DNA of 64,000 bases from assembly GCA_016218365.1 (NCBI GenBank), contig JACREF010000008.1, positions 1-64,000 of the forward strand. The letters run 5' to 3'. Positions 19,182 through 28,532 of the stretch are shown in pieces. The translations under genes were made by a program, and so were the position numbers. A model generated the notes under the pieces. That model was given only the letters and a program-made list of their open reading frames with translations, had not been told where the DNA came from and made no database searches. Within the stretch, counting starts at the first letter, position 1. Every line of letters starts with the position of its first letter. The stretch is from Gammaproteobacteria bacterium. GTDB lineage: Bacteria; Pseudomonadota; Gammaproteobacteria; SZUA-140.

Positions 19182-20402
19182 TCACTGCCACGGCCCGCGC
19201 GCCAGCCGGGGCAGATCCCCGGTCAAGCCCATCGCCCGCCGCATCAGCAGCTGCTTGACCGGCGCACAGCGATCGACCGCCTGCAGGCCGGCAGTGCGCA
19301 CGCGGCGCACCGGCCACTGACGGCTGCCAAATAGCCGTTTGAATCCGTCCATGACACCCATCGTCAGCACGGTGTCGCCCTTGCGCCAGCGTTCATAACG
19401 CCGCAGCACGGCCAGCGCACCGATATCACGTTGGCGCTGCCACGCCTCGCACAACACCTCGGCCAGCGTCGCGGCATCCAGCAACCCGAGATTGACACCC
19501 TGACCGGCCAGCGGATGTATCGTATGCGCCGCATCACCGACCAGCGCGAGACGCGCGCCGACATAGTAACGGGCATGTTGCAACTGCAAGGCAAAGGCGG
19601 CGCGCTCACTGGTCGCGGTGACGGTGCCGAGGCGCTGCTCGAAGGCCGCGGTCAGCGCAGCACAGAATTGCGGCGGCGGCAGTGCCAGCAACTCCGCGGC
19701 CTGCTCCGGGGTCGTCGACCAAACGATCGAGCTGCGGCCATCGGCCAGCGGCAGAAAGGCCAGCGGGCCGTTATCTAGGAAACGCTGCCATGCCGTCTGC
19801 TGATGTGGGTGTGTCGTACTGACGGTGGCGACAACAGCCCGCTGATCGTAGCGCCAGCCATCGGTCATGATGCCCGCCAGCTCGCGCACCCGCGACTGGC
19901 TGCCATCGGCACCAACCAGCAGTGCGGCGCGCAGGCGGCGCCCGTCCTCCAATACCACTGTAACAGCCGCGGCATCAACGGTGAATGTCTCGATCCGCGC
20001 CGGGCAATACCATGCGATCGCCGGGCAAGCGTGCACACGCTGCAGCACGGCCGCCTGGATGACCCGGTTCTCGACGATGTGGCCAAGACAATCAGCGCCG
20101 ATGTCGGCGCCGTCGAAATGGATGTCACCGCCGCCACCGGCGTCCCAGACCCGCATCTCGTGATAGGGGCTGATGCGATAGCCGTGCTGTGCCGGCCAGG
20201 CCTGCAGCGCCGTCAGCAACCGCTGTGAGGCGATCGTCAACGCCGATACCCGCAGGTCGTGGCTGTCAGCGGGCCAATGCAGCGCCGGCTCACTAGCCTC
20301 GATCAATGCAATGCGCAGGCCGCTGTCGGCAAGTGCGGCCGCCAGCGTCGCGCCGACCATACCGGCACCGACGATGATGACATCGTGATCGTACTGAGTC
20401 AT
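19182..20402 (-). CDS. ubiI: FAD-dependent ubiquinone-pathway hydroxylase (UbiI/VisC-like)
   Basis: This is a 406-aa flavoprotein with N-terminal GxGxxG site IIVGAGMVGATLAAAL and the FAD-binding GDAAHTIHPLAGQGVNLG. Position after pepP and ubiH matches the gammaproteobacterial visC/ubiI gene, which hydroxylates C5 of the ubiquinone ring. Its ATG overlaps the ubiH stop (ATGA). Assignment to UbiI rather than another UbiH-family member rests on context. Confidence 0.85.
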   Translation of the reverse strand: MTQYDHDVIIVGAGMVGATLAAALADSGLRIALIEASEPALHWPADSHDLRVSALTIASQRLLTALQAWPAQHGYRISPYHEMRVWDAGGGGDIHFDGADIGADCLGHIVENRVIQAAVLQRVHACPAIAWYCPARIETFTVDAAAVTVVLEDGRRLRAALLVGADGSQSRVRELAGIMTDGWRYDQRAVVATVSTTHPHQQTAWQRFLDNGPLAFLPLADGRSSIVWSTTPEQAAELLALPPPQFCAALTAAFEQRLGTVTATSERAAFALQLQHARYYVGARLALVGDAAHTIHPLAGQGVNLGLLDAATLAEVLCEAWQRQRDIGALAVLRRYERWRKGDTVLTMGVMDGFKRLFGSRQWPVRRVRTAGLQAVDRCAPVKQLLMRRAMGLTGDLPRLARGPWQ

Positions 20403-21646
20403 GACCCGGCCGCCAGCGGCAGACCACGTGCCAGCCGCGGCAGCCGGCCCGCCAGGCCCATCGTCTGCCGGGCAAAGTGTCGCTTCAGACCCGGGATCAG
20501 ATCAAGCGCCAGCAAGGCGCTGCTGCGTGCCAGCACCAGCGGCGCCAGGTCATTGGAGAACAAGCGCACCAGGCCGTCGGTCAGCCGGATGATGCTGCGC
20601 TGATCCCGCTGCCGCCATTGTTCATAGCCGGCCAGCACGGCACTGCCACCCGGGTCATTGCCGGCCTGCAGTGCATCACAGATCGTCTGTGCCAGCACCG
20701 CGACATCACGGATGCCGAGGTTGAAGCCCTGACCGGCGATCGGATGCAGCGTATGGGCGGCATTGCCGATCAACGCCAGCCGCGGCACCTGATGCGGCGC
20801 GGCACTGACCAGCTGCAAGGGATAGGCATGGCGGCGACCTATGCGGATGAAGCGTCCAAGGCGACGGCCAAAGCGCTGCTCAAGCCGCTGCAGAAAGGCG
20901 CCATCATCCAGTGCCATGACCTCAGCGACGGCATCACGCGCCACGGTCCACACCAGCGAGCAGCGCTGTCCATCCAGCGGCAACAGCGCCAGCGGTCCAC
21001 TGTCGGTGAAACGTTCGAAGGCCTGCCCCCGATGCGGCTGGCTGATGCTGAGATTGGCGATGATCGCGCTCTGCTGGTAATCGGCCACCGTCGCGGCGAT
21101 GCCGGCCTGCTCCCGCACCTGCGAGCGACCACCGTCGGCACCGATGACCAGCCGTGCCGTCATCGTGCGCTGCTGACCCTGCTGCTCGATGAGCGCAGTC
21201 GCCCGCCCGCTCTCGCAGCGCAGCGACTGCAACCGGGCCGGGCAGCACAGTGTCAGATTGGTCTGTTGTGCCAGCCGCGGCCCGAACATCTGACCCAACA
21301 CGCTGTTCTCGACCACATAACCGAAGGCCGGATAGTGGTAGTGCTGTGCTGCCAGCCTGGCAAAACCAAAGTGGCCGCGATCGGAGACGTGGATGCTGCT
21401 GATCGGCGTCACCTGCCCGGCCAGTAGCGGCCACAGACCAAGCCCCTCGAAGATCCGGCGACTGCCATAGGCCAGCGCAATGCAGCGCTCGTCATAACTC
21501 GGCTGCTGCGGGGACTGGAACGGCACCGCCTCGATCAGCGCCACACGCAGCGGCAGGCCCGCCAGCGCACAGGCCATGCTGGCGCCCACCAGACCGCCGC
21601 CGATGATCAGCACATCATAATCATCCGCCGCGCCGGCCTCCTTCAC
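20399..21646 (-). CDS. ubiH: 2-octaprenyl-6-methoxyphenol hydroxylase UbiH
   Basis: This is a 415-aa flavoprotein with NAD/FAD site LIIGGGLVGASMACALAG and GNAAHTLHPIAGQGFNLGIRD. It hydroxylates C4 of the ubiquinone precursor. The chosen start is a GTG at 21646 that overlaps the pepP stop as GTGA; the longer frame to 21718 would run deep into pepP. The run pepP–ubiH–ubiI is translationally coupled throughout. Confidence 0.88.
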   Translation of the reverse strand: MKEAGAADDYDVLIIGGGLVGASMACALAGLPLRVALIEAVPFQSPQQPSYDERCIALAYGSRRIFEGLGLWPLLAGQVTPISSIHVSDRGHFGFARLAAQHYHYPAFGYVVENSVLGQMFGPRLAQQTNLTLCCPARLQSLRCESGRATALIEQQGQQRTMTARLVIGADGGRSQVREQAGIAATVADYQQSAIIANLSISQPHRGQAFERFTDSGPLALLPLDGQRCSLVWTVARDAVAEVMALDDGAFLQRLEQRFGRRLGRFIRIGRRHAYPLQLVSAAPHQVPRLALIGNAAHTLHPIAGQGFNLGIRDVAVLAQTICDALQAGNDPGGSAVLAGYEQWRQRDQRSIIRLTDGLVRLFSNDLAPLVLARSSALLALDLIPGLKRHFARQTMGLAGRLPRLARGLPLAAGS

Positions 21647-22983
21647 CCGGCGGCCCCCGCCATCAGCGCCTCGATGTCGGCCACGCTCTTCGGCACATCG
21701 CGACTCAGGATCTCGCAACCATCGCGGGTCACCAGCACGTCATCCTCGATGCGGATACCGATGTTCCACCACTTCTTCGCCACGCCACGCTGCGGCGTGA
21801 CATACAGGCCCGGCTCGACGGTCAGCACCATGCCCGGCTCGAGCAGCCGCCAGGCATTGCCGACCTTGTATTCACCGACGTCATGCACATCCATGCCCAG
21901 CCAGTGACCGGTGCGATGCATGTAAAAACGACGATAGGCCTCCTTCTTGATCAGCGTCGCGACCGTGCCCTTGAGCAGGCCAAGCTCGACCAGCCCCTTG
22001 GTCAGCGTGCGCACCGCCGCATGGTGCGGGTCATTCCAGTGCTTGCCGGGGCGTACCTGGCGGATCGCTGTCAGCTGCGCCGCCAGCACCAGCTCGTAGA
22101 GCGCGCGCTGCTCGGGGCTGAAACGGCCGTTGACCGGGTAGGTGCGGGTGATGTCGCCGGCATAACCACGGTATTCAGCCCCGGCGTCGACCAGCAACAG
22201 CTCGCCATCGCGCAAGGAACGATTATTGTCGGTGTAGTGCAGCACACAGGCATTGGCACCGCCGCCGGCAATGGTCGGGTAGGCCGGCGACCGGCAGCCA
22301 TGCTGCATGAACTCATGGAGGATCTCGCCCTCGATCTGATATTCCATGACCCCCGGCCGACACTGTTGCATCGCGCGGCGATGCCCCAGTGCCGAGATCT
22401 GCGCCGCCCGCCGCATCAGGACGATCTCATGACGGCTCTTGTACAGCCTCATATCGTGCAGGTGATGGTCCAGCGATACGAATTCGACTGGGGCATGGAC
22501 ACCGGAGCGCGCCTGGTCACGCACCTGTTTGACCCAGCCGGTCAGACGCTGGTCAAACTCGATGTCGCTGCCCATCGTATAGAATACCTTGTCGCGCCCC
22601 TCCAGCAGCCGCGGCAATACATCATCGACCGCATCAATCGGATAGGCCGCGTCGGCGCCGTACAGCCGGCAGGCGCCCTCGGGGCCGATGCGCGGCCCGG
22701 TCCATTGCTCCTTGGCGGGATCACGCGGCCGGCAGAACAACAGAAATTCGGCGCGCCGGCGCCCCGGCACCAGCACAATGACGGCCTCCGGTTCGGGAAA
22801 GCCGCTCAGATAAGAAAAATCGCTATGCTGGCGGTACGGATACTCAACATCGCGGTTGCGGTGCAAGAGTGGCGCCGCCGGCAAGATCGCAACACTGCCT
22901 GGCCCCATCACCTGCATCAAGCGCCGGCGCCGCCCGGCATATTCCCGCATCGCTGTGACCCGCTCGCTGCTGCCCGCCATCAC
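21643..22983 (-). CDS. pepP: Xaa-Pro aminopeptidase PepP
   Basis: This is a 446-aa protein. The N-terminal creatinase-like domain has HRNRDVEYPYRQHSDFSYL. The C-terminal pita-bread domain carries the dimetal ligands: VDAGAEYRGYAGDITRTY (two Asp), MHRTGHWLGMDVHD (His), TVEPGLYV (Glu) and GIRIEDDVLV (Glu). It removes N-terminal residues preceding proline. It leads into ubiH with a 4-base overlap and follows ygfB by 15 bp. Confidence 0.93.
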   Translation of the reverse strand: MMAGSSERVTAMREYAGRRRRLMQVMGPGSVAILPAAPLLHRNRDVEYPYRQHSDFSYLSGFPEPEAVIVLVPGRRRAEFLLFCRPRDPAKEQWTGPRIGPEGACRLYGADAAYPIDAVDDVLPRLLEGRDKVFYTMGSDIEFDQRLTGWVKQVRDQARSGVHAPVEFVSLDHHLHDMRLYKSRHEIVLMRRAAQISALGHRRAMQQCRPGVMEYQIEGEILHEFMQHGCRSPAYPTIAGGGANACVLHYTDNNRSLRDGELLLVDAGAEYRGYAGDITRTYPVNGRFSPEQRALYELVLAAQLTAIRQVRPGKHWNDPHHAAVRTLTKGLVELGLLKGTVATLIKKEAYRRFYMHRTGHWLGMDVHDVGEYKVGNAWRLLEPGMVLTVEPGLYVTPQRGVAKKWWNIGIRIEDDVLVTRDGCEILSRDVPKSVADIEALMAGAAG

Positions 22984-22998
22984 TGTTTCCTTATACTG

Positions 22999-23568
22999 CT
23001 AGTGCACCGTGTCGCCCTGCTGCACGCCGTGACCGGGCTGCAGGCTCTGATAGATAAACAACACGCCGATACGAACATATTCCACGAACTCGGCGTATGC
23101 AACCTCATCCTCTTCATCCGATTCCTGATCCTGGGGTGGTTCCAGACGGGCAATGTCGGCGAAATCCTGGATCAGCTCTGTCACCTCGGCCGGCCAGTGC
23201 TGGCGTGGACTGCCTTCACTCATGCCCATGCCATACAGAAAACCGCTACACCATTCGGCCAGCGCCAGCACCCGCTGATTCAGCGCCGCGGCATCATCAG
23301 CGGGCAAGACCAGGCTGAATCGATAGCTGTCGTCATTGAGCTGCTGGATCGTCAACTGGTACAGCGCCTCCAGGGCCTGATGCAGGCGCTCGGACAACGG
23401 CGGTTCGCCCGCCCGATCCACCTCCACCAGCTGCAGCCATTGCTCAAGACGAGTTTGCGCAGACCGGCACAACATGCCGCACAACATACCATGCTGTTCC
23501 GGCAAAGAACTCTCGACATTTTCCTGACTTAGCAGCGAACTGAACTCGCTGAACAGACTGTCATCCAC
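22999..23568 (-). CDS. ygfB: UPF0149 family protein YgfB
   Basis: This is a 189-aa acidic helical protein with PEQHGMLCGMLC and LALAEWCSGFLYGMGM, diagnostic of UPF0149. In Pseudomonas YgfB modulates alpA and ampDh3 expression; a role here is not known. The GTG at 23568 with AGGACGA upstream is preferred; the longer frame starts at 23634. It is first in the ygfB–pepP–ubiH–ubiI unit, divergent from the TIGR02449/zapA genes. Confidence 0.85.
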   Translation of the reverse strand: MDDSLFSEFSSLLSQENVESSLPEQHGMLCGMLCRSAQTRLEQWLQLVEVDRAGEPPLSERLHQALEALYQLTIQQLNDDSYRFSLVLPADDAAALNQRVLALAEWCSGFLYGMGMSEGSPRQHWPAEVTELIQDFADIARLEPPQDQESDEEDEVAYAEFVEYVRIGVLFIYQSLQPGHGVQQGDTVH

Positions 23569-23693
23569 GTTTGTCGTCCTGGATAGTGGCCACGCCGGGC
23601 CGTGATAATCGCCATGATAACAGAACATCGCCATTGACCCGATGGCGGGTGAAAAACTATAGTTGCTGCTGGCAGACGAGGGCGCACAGCGGC

Positions 23694-23903
23694 ATGGAAA
23701 AGACAGATATCAAACGTGTAGAACACGGCATCGACGAGCTGATCCGGCTCTGCCAGCGCATGAATGACGAAAACCGGCAGCTGCGCGAGGAAGTGCGCTT
23801 CCTGCAGCAGGAAAACAACCGGCTATTGCAGGTCCAACGGATCTCCCGCTCCAAGATGGAAGGCATTATCACCCGCCTGAAGACCATGGAACATGAAATA
23901 TGA
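23694..23903 (+). CDS. TIGR02449 small coiled-coil protein (ZapB-like)
   Basis: This is a 69-aa, almost wholly coiled-coil protein (ELIRLCQRMNDENRQLREEV, FLQQENNRLLQVQR). It is always next to zapA in gammaproteobacteria and is thought to take part in cell division; that is context only. The ATG at 23694 is chosen because the longer frame from 23571 would overlap ygfB divergently. Its stop overlaps the zapA start (ATGA). Confidence 0.85.
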   Translation: MEKTDIKRVEHGIDELIRLCQRMNDENRQLREEVRFLQQENNRLLQVQRISRSKMEGIITRLKTMEHEI

Positions 23904-24205
23904 CCACCTCGACGTCGGTACCGGTCACGGTACGCATCCTTGAACGCGAATACATCATCGCCTGCCCGGAAGACGAACAGATGGTACTGCACCAGGCGGT
24001 ACAGTACCTGAACAGCAAGACCCGCGAGATGCAGTCCAAGGGCAAGGCCATCGGCGCCGACCGCTCGCTGGCGCTGACGGCACTGAACCTGGCCAACGAG
24101 CTGCTGCAACAGCGCTCACGCCAGGAAAAGGCCTCGGAGCAGCTGCATCAGCTGAAAAATAAAATCGACACCGCGCTTATAAAGTGCGCGCAAATGGACT
24201 TATAA
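23900..24205 (+). CDS. zapA: Cell division protein ZapA
   Basis: This is a 101-aa protein with VPVTVRILEREYIIACPEDE and the C-terminal coiled coil. ZapA cross-links FtsZ filaments at the division site. It is coupled to the preceding TIGR02449 gene. Its TAA stop lies within the -10 box of the 6S RNA promoter. Confidence 0.93.
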   Translation: MTTSTSVPVTVRILEREYIIACPEDEQMVLHQAVQYLNSKTREMQSKGKAIGADRSLALTALNLANELLQQRSRQEKASEQLHQLKNKIDTALIKCAQMDL

Positions 24206-24206
24206 T
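24201..24206 (+). promoter_or_regulatory. ssrS: -10 box of the 6S RNA promoter
   Basis: A perfect TATAAT lies about 7 bp before the expected 5' end of 6S RNA and overlaps the zapA stop codon. The -35 region is poor. Confidence 0.7.
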
Positions 24207-24212
24207 CCCAGA

Positions 24213-24400
24213 CGGGGCCCCTCTGCGGTGTTCGAGACTGGACAGTGTACTCTTGAGCCGTAATTTACTGCCTTGGGGGTTGAGTGCTGATATTTCTGTG
24301 CATGTCCGCTTGAACGGAAAGCCTTCGATATCACCGTTACTCCCACATGAACCATTGGTTCAGGGGCGTATGTCCACCCCGGCATTGCGGAGGCGGCCCC
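24213..24400 (+). ncRNA. ssrS: 6S RNA
   Basis: The 5' and 3' ends form a long closing stem: GGGGCC…CTCTGCGGTG pairs with CATTGCGGAG…GGCCCC. A central single-stranded bubble and the conserved 3' segment GAACCATTGGTTCAGGGGC match the gammaproteobacterial 6S consensus. Position between zapA and the 5-formyl-THF cyclo-ligase gene (ygfA) is the classic one. 6S RNA mimics an open promoter and holds sigma-70 RNA polymerase in stationary phase. Ends are estimated from the stem. Confidence 0.9.
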
Positions 24401-24421
24401 TCCTCCTTCCTGCCCGCTGTC

Positions 24422-25030
24422 ATGGCTGACCGAACCCAACTGCGCGCCGAGATGCGTAGCCGGCGCCGCAGTCTTGCCCCTGCGCTGCGCCAGGCCGCTG
24501 AGCAACGCATCGCGCAACGACTGGCCGGCCTCAATACCCTGCGTCAGTCACGTCGCATCGCCTGCTACCTGGCCAATGACGGCGAGATCGATCTCTCGCA
24601 GACGATAGCCCGGCTGTGGGCCCGCCACCGCCGTTGTTACCTGCCGGTACTCGATCATCTGAACGGCAACAGCCTGTGGTTTGCACCCTATACACCGGAC
24701 ACGCCGCTGGTCGTCAACTGCTATGGCATCCCCGAACCGGATGTGGCAACGCGCCATTACCTGCGCGCACGGTCTCTGGAGCTGATCCTGGCCCCGCTGG
24801 TGGCCTTCGATACCCAGGGCAACCGCCTCGGCATGGGTGGCGGTTATTACGACCGGACACTGCAGTTCCTGCAGCGGCGCCACTGCTGGCTGCGCCCGCG
24901 ACTGCTGGGCATCGCCTATGATTTCCAGCGTCTGCCCGCGCTGCCCAGACAGCCATGGGATGTGCCGCTGCACGGCATTATCACCGATCAATGTTACTAT
25001 CCGGTGCCACGTGACGGGGGCCAGCGGTGA
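24422..25030 (+). CDS. ygfA: 5-formyltetrahydrofolate cyclo-ligase
   Basis: This is a 202-aa protein with the family's RRRSLAPALRQAAEQRIAQR and the folate/ATP site GNRLGMGGGYYDRTL. It converts 5-formyl-THF to 5,10-methenyl-THF with ATP. The ATG at 24422 is chosen; the longer frame from 24347 begins inside 6S RNA. Co-processing with 6S RNA is usual in this family of loci. Confidence 0.92.
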   Translation: MADRTQLRAEMRSRRRSLAPALRQAAEQRIAQRLAGLNTLRQSRRIACYLANDGEIDLSQTIARLWARHRRCYLPVLDHLNGNSLWFAPYTPDTPLVVNCYGIPEPDVATRHYLRARSLELILAPLVAFDTQGNRLGMGGGYYDRTLQFLQRRHCWLRPRLLGIAYDFQRLPALPRQPWDVPLHGIITDQCYYPVPRDGGQR

Positions 25031-25488
25031 ACTACTGGCTGATGAAGTCAGAACCGGATGTGTTCAGCCTTGCCGACCTGCGCAAGGCGCCCGCGATGAC
25101 CGCTCACTGGGACGGCGTCCGCAATTACCAGGCCCGCAATTACATCCGCGACCGGATGCGCCACGGTGATCTGGCCTACTTTTACCACTCCAGCTGCAGG
25201 CCGCCAGGCATCGCCGGCATCATAGAAATCGTCAGCGCACCCTATGCCGATCACACCGCCTTCGACAGCAAAAATCCCCATTTTGACCCTGCCGGCACCG
25301 CCGACAATCCGCGCTGGTACATGGTCGACGTCCGTTTCCGCCAGGCCTTCGATACCCTGATCACGCTCGACACACTGCGTCAGCACCCGCCGCTGCTGCC
25401 ACTGCCGCTGCTCCAGCGCGGCAACCGGCTGTCGGTCATGCCGGTACTGCCGGAACAATGGAAATTGATCGAAACGCTGGCCCGCTAG
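25027..25488 (+). CDS. EVE domain-containing protein
   Basis: This is a 153-aa protein opening NYWLMKSEPDVFSLADL, with WDGVRNYQARNYIRDRMRHG and LAYFYHSSC, the EVE/PUA-like fold that binds modified bases in DNA or RNA. Its GTG start overlaps the preceding stop (GTGA). Homologues are usually tied to RNA modification or restriction; here context suggests only a housekeeping role. Confidence 0.9.
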   Translation: MNYWLMKSEPDVFSLADLRKAPAMTAHWDGVRNYQARNYIRDRMRHGDLAYFYHSSCRPPGIAGIIEIVSAPYADHTAFDSKNPHFDPAGTADNPRWYMVDVRFRQAFDTLITLDTLRQHPPLLPLPLLQRGNRLSVMPVLPEQWKLIETLAR

Positions 25489-25762
25489 TCTCCGGAGCAG
25501 CTAATTTTCCCACCTGCGCAGCTGGTACCACGGTCATGGTGCACGGCTGGCGATACTCCTGAAGCGTCGGCACTGCTCATTCCGCTACTGCTTGAGGCGC
25601 TGCCGCATGCTGTATACATGATGTTTGCGTGGTGGAGAATTTTCTCAAGAATATCTTCTCAGCGTCGATACACGAGTGCGAAAGTAAAAATCTTTGCGTG
25701 ACACTAGCATTCTTCGCAAAGATGGTTATACTAAATCGCGGTTAACACTTGGAGGAGAACTA
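25489..25762 (+). promoter_or_regulatory. Promoter and operator region of the histone H1-like gene
   Basis: This 274 bp stretch has no gene. The inverted repeat TCTTTGCG…CGCAAAGA (25691–25722) ends 5 bp before a TATACT box (25728–25733). The -35 element is not clear. GGAGGAGAAC precedes the ATG. The inverted repeat could be an operator. Confidence 0.45.
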
Positions 25763-26128
25763 ATGGCAACCAAGAAGAAAGTAACCACTAAGAAGAAAGC
25801 AGCCAAGAAAAAGGTTGTGAAGAGGAAAGTGGCCACCCGTAAGGTAGCAACGAAGAAGAAGGCAGCTACCCGCAAGGCGGCGACCAAGAAGAAAGCAGGA
25901 AAGAAGAAGGCAGCCAAGAAGAAGGCTGTAACCAAGAAGAAAGCAGCCAAGAAAAAGGCTGTAACCAAGAAGAAGGCGGCCAAGAAGAAGGCTGCTACGA
26001 GAAAGAAGGCGGGCAAGAAGAAGGCCGCCCCCAAGAAGAAGGCAGCCACGAAAAAGAAGGCTGCCCGGAGACGGAGCGCGAAGAAAGCCGCATCAGCGCC
26101 TGCTCCAATGCCGATCGTTTCTCTGTAA
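25763..26128 (+). CDS. Histone H1-like lysine/alanine-rich DNA-binding protein
   Basis: This is a 121-aa protein made almost wholly of repeated KKA/KKK units (for example KKAVTKKKAAKKKA, present twice), ending in a short tail APMPIVSL. It is like the AlgP or Hc1-type C-terminal tails of bacterial histone H1-like proteins and should bind DNA without sequence preference. The ATG at 25763 has a strong GGAGGAG site. Repeat copy number can vary between strains by slippage. Confidence 0.88.
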   Translation: MATKKKVTTKKKAAKKKVVKRKVATRKVATKKKAATRKAATKKKAGKKKAAKKKAVTKKKAAKKKAVTKKKAAKKKAATRKKAGKKKAAPKKKAATKKKAARRRSAKKAASAPAPMPIVSL

Positions 26129-26166
26129 ACGACGCTATTTCCGGGTCTCGATACTGGGACCCGGGA

Positions 26167-26200
26167 CTAAAAAAGGCCCGTTACAGCGGGCCTTTTTTTA
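26167..26200. terminator. Bidirectional rho-independent terminator
   Basis: GGCCCG-TTACAG-CGGGCC is flanked by A6 on the left and T7 on the right, so it can end both the H1-like gene (plus) and ilvA (minus). Confidence 0.9.
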
Positions 26201-26227
26201 TTCCAGAAAACAATTAGCTAGAATACA

Positions 26228-27748
26228 CTAGCCGGCGCCGAGAAACAGCGTATAGGCAGGATTGTCGCTCTCTTCCCAGTACTTGTACCCCAGCGCATCG
26301 AAGAAGTCGTGCAGCGCCTTGCGCTCCGCTGACTGTACCTGGATCCCGACCAGCACCCGGCCATAGGCGGCGCCGTGATTGCGGTAATGAAACAGGCTGA
26401 TGTTCCAGCGCTGTCCAACCCCGCTCAAGAAATCCAGCAAGGCCCCGGGGCGTTCCGGAAACTCGAAACGGAACAATACCTCGTTCACCACGCCGTCCAC
26501 CCGGCCGCCGACCATGTAGCGCACATGCAACTTGGCCATCTCGTTGTCGGCCAGGTCGACAACCGGATAGTCGCGCGCCCGCAGCTGGCTGATGATGGCA
26601 TCCTTCTCGGCATCACCACCGGCCAGATTGATGCCGACGAAGATATGCGCCCGCCTGGGATCGGCATAGCGGTAGTTGAATTCGGTAATCCCGCGCCGGC
26701 CGATGATGCGGCAGAATTTGAGAAAACTGCCGGGGCGTTCCGGTATCGTCACCGCCATCAGCGCCTCACGCCGCTCACCGACCTCGGCGCGCTCGGCGAC
26801 ATGGCGCAACCGGTCGAAATTGATGTTGGCGCCGCTGTCGATGACCACCATACGCTGGCCGGTAACCTGTTCGCGTTCAATGTATTTCTTGGCGCCCGCC
26901 ACCGCCAGCGCCCCGGCCGGTTCGGCGATCGAGCGGGTGTCATCAAAGATATCCTTGATCGCGGCGCAGATCTCGTCGGTGGACACCAGGATCACCTCAT
27001 CGACACACTGCCGGGCGATGCGAAACGGCTCCTTGCCCACCTGCTTCACCGCCACCCCGTCGGCAAAGATGCCGACCCGGTCCAGCACCACGCGGCGCTG
27101 CTGCTGCAGCGCGCGCTGCAGGCACGGCGCATCGTCGGGTTCGACGCCGACGATGCGGATCTGCGGATACAGCGTTTTGACATAGGCGGCGATGCCGGCG
27201 ATCAGGCCACCACCGCCCACCGGTACAAAGATCACCTGCGGCGGCTCGACCAGCTGCTTGAGGATCTCGGCCGCAATCGTGCCCTGTCCGGCGATGACAT
27301 CGGGGTCGTCATAGGGGTGGATGAAGGTCAGGTGCTGGCTGTCGCCCAGCTGCCGCGCATGCTGGTAGGCCTCATCATAGGCATCGCCATGCAGCACCAC
27401 CTTGCCGCCCAGTCTTTTGACGGCATCAACCTTGATCTGCGGCGTGGTCTTGGGCATGACGATCAGCGATTTGATGCCCAGCCGCGTCGCCGACAGCGCC
27501 ACGCCCTGGGCATGATTGCCGGCCGAGGCGGCGATGACGCCCCGCTCCCGCTCCTGCCCCGACAGTGAAATGATCTTGTTATAGGCGCCGCGCAGCTTGA
27601 ACGAAAAGACCGGCTGCAGGTCCTCGCGCTTGATCAGTATGCTATTGTCGAGGCGCCGTGACAGCAGCGGCATCGGATCAAGTGGCGTCGTGATGGCCAC
27701 ATCATAGACCCGAGCCTTGAGGATTCTCTCCAGATAACGTTTTGGCAT
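26228..27748 (-). CDS. ilvA: Threonine ammonia-lyase, biosynthetic (IlvA)
   Basis: This is a 506-aa PLP enzyme. The PLP lysine is in VFSFKLRGAYN (about residue 51), and the phosphate loop is VPVGGGGLIAG. Two ACT-like regulatory repeats make up the C-terminal third (VTIPERPGSFLKFCRIIG, FRFEFPERPGALLDFLSG), as in the isoleucine-inhibited biosynthetic form. It deaminates threonine to 2-oxobutanoate. The ATG at 27748 (MPKRYLERIL) is chosen; the frame extends to 27814. It is divergent from rpiA. Confidence 0.93.
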   Translation of the reverse strand: MPKRYLERILKARVYDVAITTPLDPMPLLSRRLDNSILIKREDLQPVFSFKLRGAYNKIISLSGQERERGVIAASAGNHAQGVALSATRLGIKSLIVMPKTTPQIKVDAVKRLGGKVVLHGDAYDEAYQHARQLGDSQHLTFIHPYDDPDVIAGQGTIAAEILKQLVEPPQVIFVPVGGGGLIAGIAAYVKTLYPQIRIVGVEPDDAPCLQRALQQQRRVVLDRVGIFADGVAVKQVGKEPFRIARQCVDEVILVSTDEICAAIKDIFDDTRSIAEPAGALAVAGAKKYIEREQVTGQRMVVIDSGANINFDRLRHVAERAEVGERREALMAVTIPERPGSFLKFCRIIGRRGITEFNYRYADPRRAHIFVGINLAGGDAEKDAIISQLRARDYPVVDLADNEMAKLHVRYMVGGRVDGVVNEVLFRFEFPERPGALLDFLSGVGQRWNISLFHYRNHGAAYGRVLVGIQVQSAERKALHDFFDALGYKYWEESDNPAYTLFLGAG

Positions 27749-27870
27749 GACGCCTGCAAACCTCCCTTCGCACCACAAACCATCACCGCGCCGAACCACC
27801 CGGCGGGCTGGCATGACAATACAGCATCAGATGGGTATCATCATAGGCAAACATGGCGTGGAGATGAAGC

Positions 27871-28530
27871 ATGACCCAGGATGAAATCAAGAAAAGGGTG
27901 GCCGAGGCCGCACTCGACCATGTCGTTGCCGGCACCATCATCGGCATCGGCACCGGCTCGACCGCCAACCATTTCATCGACGCCCTGGCGCGCATCAAGC
28001 ACAAGATCGACGGTGCGGTCGCCAGCTCCGAGGCCTCGGCCAAGCGTCTGCAAGGCCACGGCATCCCGGTACTGGATCTGAATGCGGTCGATGACATCCC
28101 GGTCTATGTCGACGGGGCCGATGAAAGCAACCGTTACCTGCACCTGATCAAGGGCGGCGGCGGGGCGCTGACGCGGGAAAAGATCGTGGTCGCCGTCAGC
28201 CGCAAGTTCGTCTGCATCGCCGATGACAGCAAGCTGGTCGACACGCTGGGCAGGTTTCCACTGCCGGTCGAGGTGATCCCGATGGCACGCAGTTATGTGG
28301 CCCGCGAGCTGGTCAAGATGGGTGGCCGTCCGGTGTGGCGGCAGGGCTTTATCACCGACAACGGCAACCTGATCCTCGACGTCCACGGCCTGTCGATCTC
28401 CGAACCGGTGGCGCTGGAGGCCCGGCTCAACAACATCGTTGGTGTGGTCACCAACGGCCTGTTCGCGGCCCGGCCGGCCGACGTGCTGCTGCTTGGCGGC
28501 AGTGACGGCAGCGTCAGGACGCTGACCTGA
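27871..28530 (+). CDS. rpiA: Ribose-5-phosphate isomerase A
   Basis: This is a 219-aa protein with substrate loop [15 protein letters not shown], catalytic YVDGADESN and [12 protein letters not shown]. It interconverts ribose-5-P and ribulose-5-P. GGAGATGAAGC precedes the ATG. The rpiA/ilvA divergent arrangement is typical of gammaproteobacteria. Confidence 0.95.
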   Translation: MTQDEIKKRVAEAALDHVVAGTIIGIGTGSTANHFIDALARIKHKIDGAVASSEASAKRLQGHGIPVLDLNAVDDIPVYVDGADESNRYLHLIKGGGGALTREKIVVAVSRKFVCIADDSKLVDTLGRFPLPVEVIPMARSYVARELVKMGGRPVWRQGFITDNGNLILDVHGLSISEPVALEARLNNIVGVVTNGLFAARPADVLLLGGSDGSVRTLT

Positions 28531-28532
28531 CG

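Noticed and set aside
25726-26049. 107-aa Phe/Ala-rich minus-strand ORF
   Set aside because: Reverse complement of the lysine-rich H1-like gene.
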